10,378 nt of DNA, taken from positions 1-10,378 of the forward strand of contig CAMYAU010000054.1 of assembly GCA_947253735.1 (NCBI GenBank). Reading direction: 5' to 3'. How positions within the stretch are numbered: the stretch's first letter is position 1; each line of letters begins with the position of its first letter. Below, one piece after another: positions 6,531 to 10,378 of this stretch. This stretch comes from an uncultured Varibaculum sp. Its GTDB lineage: Bacteria; Actinomycetota; Actinomycetes; Actinomycetales; Actinomycetaceae. The translations under genes and the position numbers were made by a program. The notes under the pieces were generated by a model. That model saw only the letters and a list, made by a program, of their open reading frames with translations. It did not search any database and had not been told where the DNA came from.

Positions 6531-7485
6531 ATCAAAAGCCCTAGAAAAGTTGCCCCGCAGGGGCTTTAACTTCGACTGGCGGCGGGACATCATCTACGTC
6601 GGTTTCGTGGTCGTCCTGCTAATCTTCTCAGTGCTACTGCGAGACGAGGGTTTCTTGTCCGTAGCCAGCTTCTGGAACATCCTCCGCCAGGCCGCCATCG
6701 TCTCGGTGATTGCTGTCGGAATGACATTGGTAATCGCAGCCGCGGAGATTGACCTCTCCGTGGGGTCCGTCGCAGGCCTGGCTAGCGTGGTCACTGCTAT
6801 GTCGCTGTCTCATTTCGGGTTGATACCCGGTATTTTGGCAGGATTGGCACTCGGGGCGATCGTGGGAAGCATTAACGGCGCCCTCGTAGCCTTCGCTCGA
6901 ATCCCCTCCTTCCTGGTCACCCTGGCCATGATGGGTATTACCTTCGGTATCGCCCAATGGGTGACGAAGTCTGCGCCAGTGCCGATTCTGGACATGAACT
7001 ACGTAGCCAACTTCGGTGGCGGAAAGATCGGTCCGATCCCGGGCTTGATCATCTGGATGCTGCTGTTCGTTGTGGCAGGCACGATAGTGCTCAAGAAGAT
7101 GCGTTTCGGACGCCAGATTCTGGCTACTGGTGCCAACCCGGTTGCCGCTGAGTACTCCGGCATCAGTACCTCCTGGGTGCGTTTCCGCGTCATGATGATC
7201 TGCTCTATGGGGGCAGCCGTCGCCGGTATGCTCTACGCTGGCCGACTCATGTCTGGCCGCTTCCAGTGGGGCGCCGGAGACGAAATGAATGCTATTGCCG
7301 CGGTGATCCTTGGTGGTACCGCACTTGCTGGCGGACGTGGCTCCGTCATTGGTACCTTCTTCGGTGCCTTGCTCATGGCAACGATTAACTACGGCCTTAT
7401 TTTGGCCGGACTCGACACCTCTCAGCAACAGATTATTCGGGGCGTAATCATCATCCTGGCAGTCGCCCTGGCCAGAAAGAACTAA
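6523..7485 (+). CDS. CUT2-family sugar ABC transporter permease
   Basis: A 320-residue polytopic membrane protein of the RbsC-like BPD_transp_2 family that forms the sugar channel, presumably as a homodimer, since only one permease gene is present. After a short cytoplasmic N-terminus with basic residues (PRRGFNFDWRRD), repeated hydrophobic segments begin at about residue 23 and continue to the C-terminus. Family motifs include EIDLSVGS (75-82), the ATPase-contact loop GRQILATGANPVAAEYSGI (196-214) and LGGTALAGGRGSVIGTFFGA (263-282). Length and motif order are normal. The ATG lies inside the end of the ATPase gene and has AAGGAG at 6511-6516, 6 nt upstream. A 54-nt gap, containing a small hairpin but no T-run, separates it from the glycosidase gene, so the operon probably continues. 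Confidence 0.93.
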   Translation: MSESKALEKLPRRGFNFDWRRDIIYVGFVVVLLIFSVLLRDEGFLSVASFWNILRQAAIVSVIAVGMTLVIAAAEIDLSVGSVAGLASVVTAMSLSHFGLIPGILAGLALGAIVGSINGALVAFARIPSFLVTLAMMGITFGIAQWVTKSAPVPILDMNYVANFGGGKIGPIPGLIIWMLLFVVAGTIVLKKMRFGRQILATGANPVAAEYSGISTSWVRFRVMMICSMGAAVAGMLYAGRLMSGRFQWGAGDEMNAIAAVILGGTALAGGRGSVIGTFFGALLMATINYGLILAGLDTSQQQIIRGVIIILAVALARKN

Positions 7486-7495
7486 TCACCATCAA

Positions 7496-7513
7496 ACAGG
7501 AACATAGACCTGT
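7496..7513 (+). other. Small intergenic hairpin between permease and glycosidase genes
   Basis: ACAGG (7496-7500) pairs with CCTGT (7509-7513) around an 8-nt loop. No T-run follows, so it is not an intrinsic terminator. It may be an mRNA stability or processing element that lets the glycosidase be expressed at a different level from the membrane genes, or it may be chance. Confidence 0.25.
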
Positions 7514-7539
7514 CCGAAGTAAATAAGAAAGGAAAAACG

Positions 7540-9585
7540 ATGGAGAAGCAAACGGACAACCGACCCGTGTCGGTTGGCAAGAGCGCCTTCAAGGTTGATG
7601 GCGAGACAGTCTCGCTTTACGGCGGTGCCGTACATTACTGGAGGCTGGACCGAGACAAGTGGGATCAAATTCTTGAATCTGTCAAGGGTATGGGTTTCAA
7701 CATGATCTCGATCTACATCCCGTGGGAAATTCACGAGGTAGAAAAGGGAGTCTTCGACTTCTCAGGAAACAAGGATATCGACGCCTTCCTGACCTTGTGT
7801 GAGGATAAAGGTTTCCGGGTCATCGTTCGTCCCGGACCGCAGATCAACTCCGAGCTAACCTGGTTTGGATACCCCAAACGTATTCTCGAGAACGAGCGGT
7901 TGCAGATGCGCAACGCCAAGGGTGGACGCACCGTCCTGACCCAGGTGCCCAAGCCCATCCCCGCTGTCAACTACGCGGCAGATGAATTCTACGAAGAGAC
8001 CGCACTCTGGTACGACGCGATCTGTGAGATTCTGGCTCGTCACTGCTACCCCAAGGGCGGCATTGTTGCAGCTCAGGTTGATAACGAGATGGCGTACTTC
8101 TTCTGCATCAACGCCTACGCTGCCGACTACTCCGAAGAGTCTTTGGCGCAGTACCGCACCTTCTTGCTTGACAAGTACGGTGATCTGGCGGCCATCAACA
8201 AGGCCTACGGCACCTCCTATGGCAGCGAGGGCGAGATCGACGCGCCACGGCGTTTCGAAGGTAAGAGCAAGCATGACATTCCGGTCTTGGCTGACTGGAT
8301 TGAATACCGCGAGCAGTACCTGATCATTTCGATGGATCGCCTTGCCGACATGATGCGTGAGCGTGGTCTGGATCAGATCGCGCTATTCCACAATTATCCG
8401 CACCCGCTCGGTCCGGGTGGTGCTGCTTCTGGATTCACCACTCCTTTCAACATCGCCAAGCTGGAAGAGAAGCTTGATTTCGTTGGCTTCGATATTTACT
8501 CCCGCAAGGAACTCTACAGCCACGTCAAGACCGTTGGCTCGTATGTGGTGGGAACCAGCCGCTTCCCCTACATCCCGGAGTTCATCGCCGGTGTGTGGCC
8601 CTGGTACCTAAACCCGGGCGAGATTTACGACGAGGAATTCGTTACCAAGGCTGCGTTGATGCAGGGCATCAAGGGCTTCAGCCGCTACATGCTGGTGGAG
8701 CGCGACCGCTGGCTAGACTCTCCTATCCGTCGCGATGGTCGGGTTCGCGAAGACCACGAGAAGATGTTCAGCAATGCCAACCGGATGCAGTCCGAGAACA
8801 GCTTTACCTCCTTGCGTCGTGACGCGAAGGTACTGCTCCTGGCGAACCGCGAATACGATCGGCTCGAGGCGGCCTCGGTACTGGTCTCCTTCCCCGGTGA
8901 CTTCTTGGAGACCCCGTCGGGCTTCAGCGAGTACGCTAACCCGCTGACCATCAGTGAGGACAATCTGGGCTTCGATGCGCCAGTACAGTTGGAGAAGAGT
9001 AAGGCCTTCGGCGCTTGCTTCGAGGCTCTGTCTGCCGGTGGTCACGACTTCGTGATCTCCGATACGGATCTCGATCCCGCTCGTTGGGGCGAACGCAGCA
9101 TCGTTGTGCTGCCGACCCTCGACTACCTGGATGCAAAGATTCAGCAGGCTCTAGTGGACTTCGTAGCCGGTGGCGGCTGCGCGGTCGTTGGTCCGAAGCT
9201 ACCCGAGCTGGACTCCCTGATGAACCCCTGCACTATCCTCAAGGATGCCGTCGAATCCGGTAAGGGCAATTGGTTCGTCGTTAAGAGTGGAGATGACGCC
9301 GCCAGCATTCTCGATCAGGCTTGCGCCGCGGCCAAAGTCTCCGCCGTAAACAAGAGCGATGCCCGTCTCGACGTGGTGGTTCACCTGGATAAAGACGATC
9401 CGAAGCGTCGCGTGGTATTTATCGCCAACCCGACAGCCGAGGCCATTGAGGCCCGTGTCGAACTACCCTTCGAGGTCAAAAAGGCCACCGAACTGTGGTC
9501 CGGCCAGCCGGGTACTGCCCAGGGCAGCCAGTTGTCGGCTTCTATGCCCGCCTACTCAATCAATGTCTACGACTGCTCGCTATAG
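7540..9585 (+). CDS. Cytoplasmic clan GH-A glycosidase, probable beta-galactosidase (GH35/GH42-like)
   Basis: A 681-residue retaining glycoside hydrolase with a TIM-barrel N-terminus, likely cleaving a galactoside-like sugar brought in by the upstream importer. The barrel starts GH35-like: LYGGAVHYWRL (26-36), NMISIYIPWEIHE (54-66), FDF (72-74) and VRPGPQINSE (96-105). The likely acid/base is Glu183 in QVDNEM (179-184) and the likely nucleophile Glu347 in IPEFIAGVWPW (345-355). The segment DKYGDLAAINKAYGTSYG (211-228) is of the kind seen in GH42. Residues about 428-560 look like the GH42 trimerisation domain (IVVLPTLDYLDAKIQ, 521-535), and a final beta-rich domain covers about 608-681. There is no signal peptide, so the enzyme acts inside the cell. 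The ATG has AAAGGA at 7528-7533, 6 nt upstream. Phe codons are almost all TTC, suggesting strong expression. Substrate specificity (galactose, galactosamine, arabinose and so on) cannot be fixed from sequence. Confidence 0.82.
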   Translation: MEKQTDNRPVSVGKSAFKVDGETVSLYGGAVHYWRLDRDKWDQILESVKGMGFNMISIYIPWEIHEVEKGVFDFSGNKDIDAFLTLCEDKGFRVIVRPGPQINSELTWFGYPKRILENERLQMRNAKGGRTVLTQVPKPIPAVNYAADEFYEETALWYDAICEILARHCYPKGGIVAAQVDNEMAYFFCINAYAADYSEESLAQYRTFLLDKYGDLAAINKAYGTSYGSEGEIDAPRRFEGKSKHDIPVLADWIEYREQYLIISMDRLADMMRERGLDQIALFHNYPHPLGPGGAASGFTTPFNIAKLEEKLDFVGFDIYSRKELYSHVKTVGSYVVGTSRFPYIPEFIAGVWPWYLNPGEIYDEEFVTKAALMQGIKGFSRYMLVERDRWLDSPIRRDGRVREDHEKMFSNANRMQSENSFTSLRRDAKVLLLANREYDRLEAASVLVSFPGDFLETPSGFSEYANPLTISEDNLGFDAPVQLEKSKAFGACFEALSAGGHDFVISDTDLDPARWGERSIVVLPTLDYLDAKIQQALVDFVAGGGCAVVGPKLPELDSLMNPCTILKDAVESGKGNWFVVKSGDDAASILDQACAAAKVSAVNKSDARLDVVVHLDKDDPKRRVVFIANPTAEAIEARVELPFEVKKATELWSGQPGTAQGSQLSASMPAYSINVYDCSL

Positions 9586-9590
9586 AGCTG

Positions 9591-9596
9591 AAAGGA
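9591..9596 (+). promoter_or_regulatory. Ribosome binding site of the last gene
   Basis: AAAGGA lies 6 nt before ATG 9603 and fixes the start of an otherwise unrecognised gene. The site falls in the 17-nt gap after the glycosidase stop codon. Confidence 0.7.
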
Positions 9597-9602
9597 ACTA
9601 CA

Positions 9603-10378
9603 ATGCTTCACGGTGATGTTTTAATGGCCGATCTGGACGTGGACCAGTGGCGCAATGCGCAGCACCTGCTGCTGCGTTCCGCCAAGGGAGCCCGCAGGAT
9701 CGTGTGTCTTTTGGAAAAGGGAAAGGTGGTTAAGTGCCGCCACACCCAAGGCGCGGAAGTAGCGCAAGCTCCTACGCAGGTCGATGATCTGCAGGCTGCT
9801 GCTGACGCTCTGTATGCGGCTAACCGCGACCAGGTTGATTTCGTCATGGTGGCGGAGCGAGATGCTATGGACGAGTACTTTGCCGAGTACCAGAATGCCT
9901 GGGACGCGGACGAGGACCTCGATGTCTACGTTTGCCGCTCTTGGAGCTTGCTGCGTGATCGCTACAAGTCAACGATCGTGACTGCTCCCGAACCTGCTGA
10001 TCAGACCCTGGGTCTGCAATGGAAGCTAGGTGCTTCTCATGATGCAGTGGTGGCAGCCGCGAATGCGTTCGTGAGCCCGAACAGCACTTTGGTGCTGGCT
10101 GTGCATGATGACAACGCTTTGTGGACTAGTCTCATCCTGCGTTTCGATCAGGACCGCAAGGTTATCTCGATCGGTACCGCCGATCCGAGCCTGGTTGACA
10201 TCAAGGGTGATCGGGCCGGGGTGACGCAGCGTCTGGTTTCCTTCGCCAATGGTCGCGAGGGCGACGTTAAGCTGGTAGTCAGCTGTACTCGCGAAGCTGC
10301 TGAGCGATTCTTGGCCGCTAAGGACAAGGCATCGGTCGTGGCAGAGCTGGGTGACGACTTCCAGGTGGAACGCGTCGG
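9603..10378 (+). CDS. Unrecognised cytoplasmic protein, last gene of the operon, 3'-truncated
   Basis: An open frame of 258 codons with no stop before the window ends. I do not recognise the family. It has no signal peptide or membrane segment and is mixed alpha/beta in character. Two stretches look alike in order of elements: a strand pair (IVCLLEKGKVVKCRH, 33-47; LILRFDQDRKVISIG, 177-191), a helix ending in an Asn- or Gly-containing turn (DDLQAAADALYAANRDQ, 61-77; AGVTQRLVSFANGREGD, 205-221), a strand (VDFVMVAER, 78-86; VKLVVSCTR, 222-230) and a helix of the type AxxxFxA (88-97; 232-240). This suggests an internal duplication. It starts 17 nt after the glycosidase with AAAGGA at 9591-9596 and shares its codon usage, so it is almost surely in the same operon. 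Two start candidates exist in frame (M1 and M8); the first has the better spacing. Its role in sugar use is unknown; a regulatory, accessory or enzymatic role are all open. Confidence 0.75.
   Translation, partial: MLHGDVLMADLDVDQWRNAQHLLLRSAKGARRIVCLLEKGKVVKCRHTQGAEVAQAPTQVDDLQAAADALYAANRDQVDFVMVAERDAMDEYFAEYQNAWDADEDLDVYVCRSWSLLRDRYKSTIVTAPEPADQTLGLQWKLGASHDAVVAAANAFVSPNSTLVLAVHDDNALWTSLILRFDQDRKVISIGTADPSLVDIKGDRAGVTQRLVSFANGREGDVKLVVSCTREAAERFLAAKDKASVVAELGDDFQVERV

Noticed and set aside
6634..7428. A 264-codon open frame on the minus strand opposite the permease gene
   Set aside because: It is antisense to a clear membrane protein gene, has a low-complexity His/Asp/Gly-rich composition typical of a shadow frame, and has no recognisable domain.
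7982..8822. Several + strand frames overlapping the glycosidase gene
   Set aside because: They are out-of-frame shadows of a well-supported 681-residue enzyme, with Arg/Ser/Thr-rich compositions and no ribosome binding sites.

Overview
The window looks like a moderate-GC actinobacterial chromosome, plausibly Actinomycetaceae (relatives of Actinomyces, Varibaculum or Mobiluncus). This rests on an actinobacterial-style DNA polymerase III delta' subunit, a TAP-like secreted lipoprotein hydrolase, paired crcB genes and the codon usage. Genus-level placement is a guess. All genes I can support are on the + strand.

Left part (1-3271), a tightly packed housekeeping cluster: the 3' end of holB (clamp-loader delta'), a lipoprotein alpha/beta-hydrolase of the tripeptidyl-aminopeptidase type starting 3 nt later, then two adjacent crcB genes for a fluoride channel. 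The two CrcB proteins have opposite charge patterns in their loops, as expected for an obligate antiparallel heterodimer.

Middle (3272-3843), non-coding: a tRNA-Pro(CGG) gene with a likely own promoter and a strong intrinsic terminator, an AT-rich spacer with weak inverted repeats, then a well-defined regulatory region. That region has a TTGACA-17-CATAAT promoter bracketed by two TGAACGTTCA palindromes 34 bp apart, the geometry of a LacI-family repressor, and a leader hairpin just before the first gene's ribosome binding site.

Right part (3844-10378), a catabolic sugar operon: lipoprotein sugar-binding protein, double-domain ATPase and membrane permease of a CUT2 (ribose/galactose-type) ABC importer, a cytoplasmic clan GH-A glycosidase with a GH35-like barrel and GH42-like C-terminal part, and an unrecognised cytoplasmic protein that runs off the right edge. 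The genes are translationally coupled or closely spaced, with good ribosome binding sites. The likely logic is: a LacI-type repressor (gene not in the window) senses a sugar, the importer brings in a small galactoside-like glycoside, the glycosidase cleaves it in the cytoplasm, and the last protein has an unknown job. The pairing of a CUT2 importer with an intracellular glycosidase, and the unknown last gene with an apparent internal duplication, are the most interesting parts of the window.
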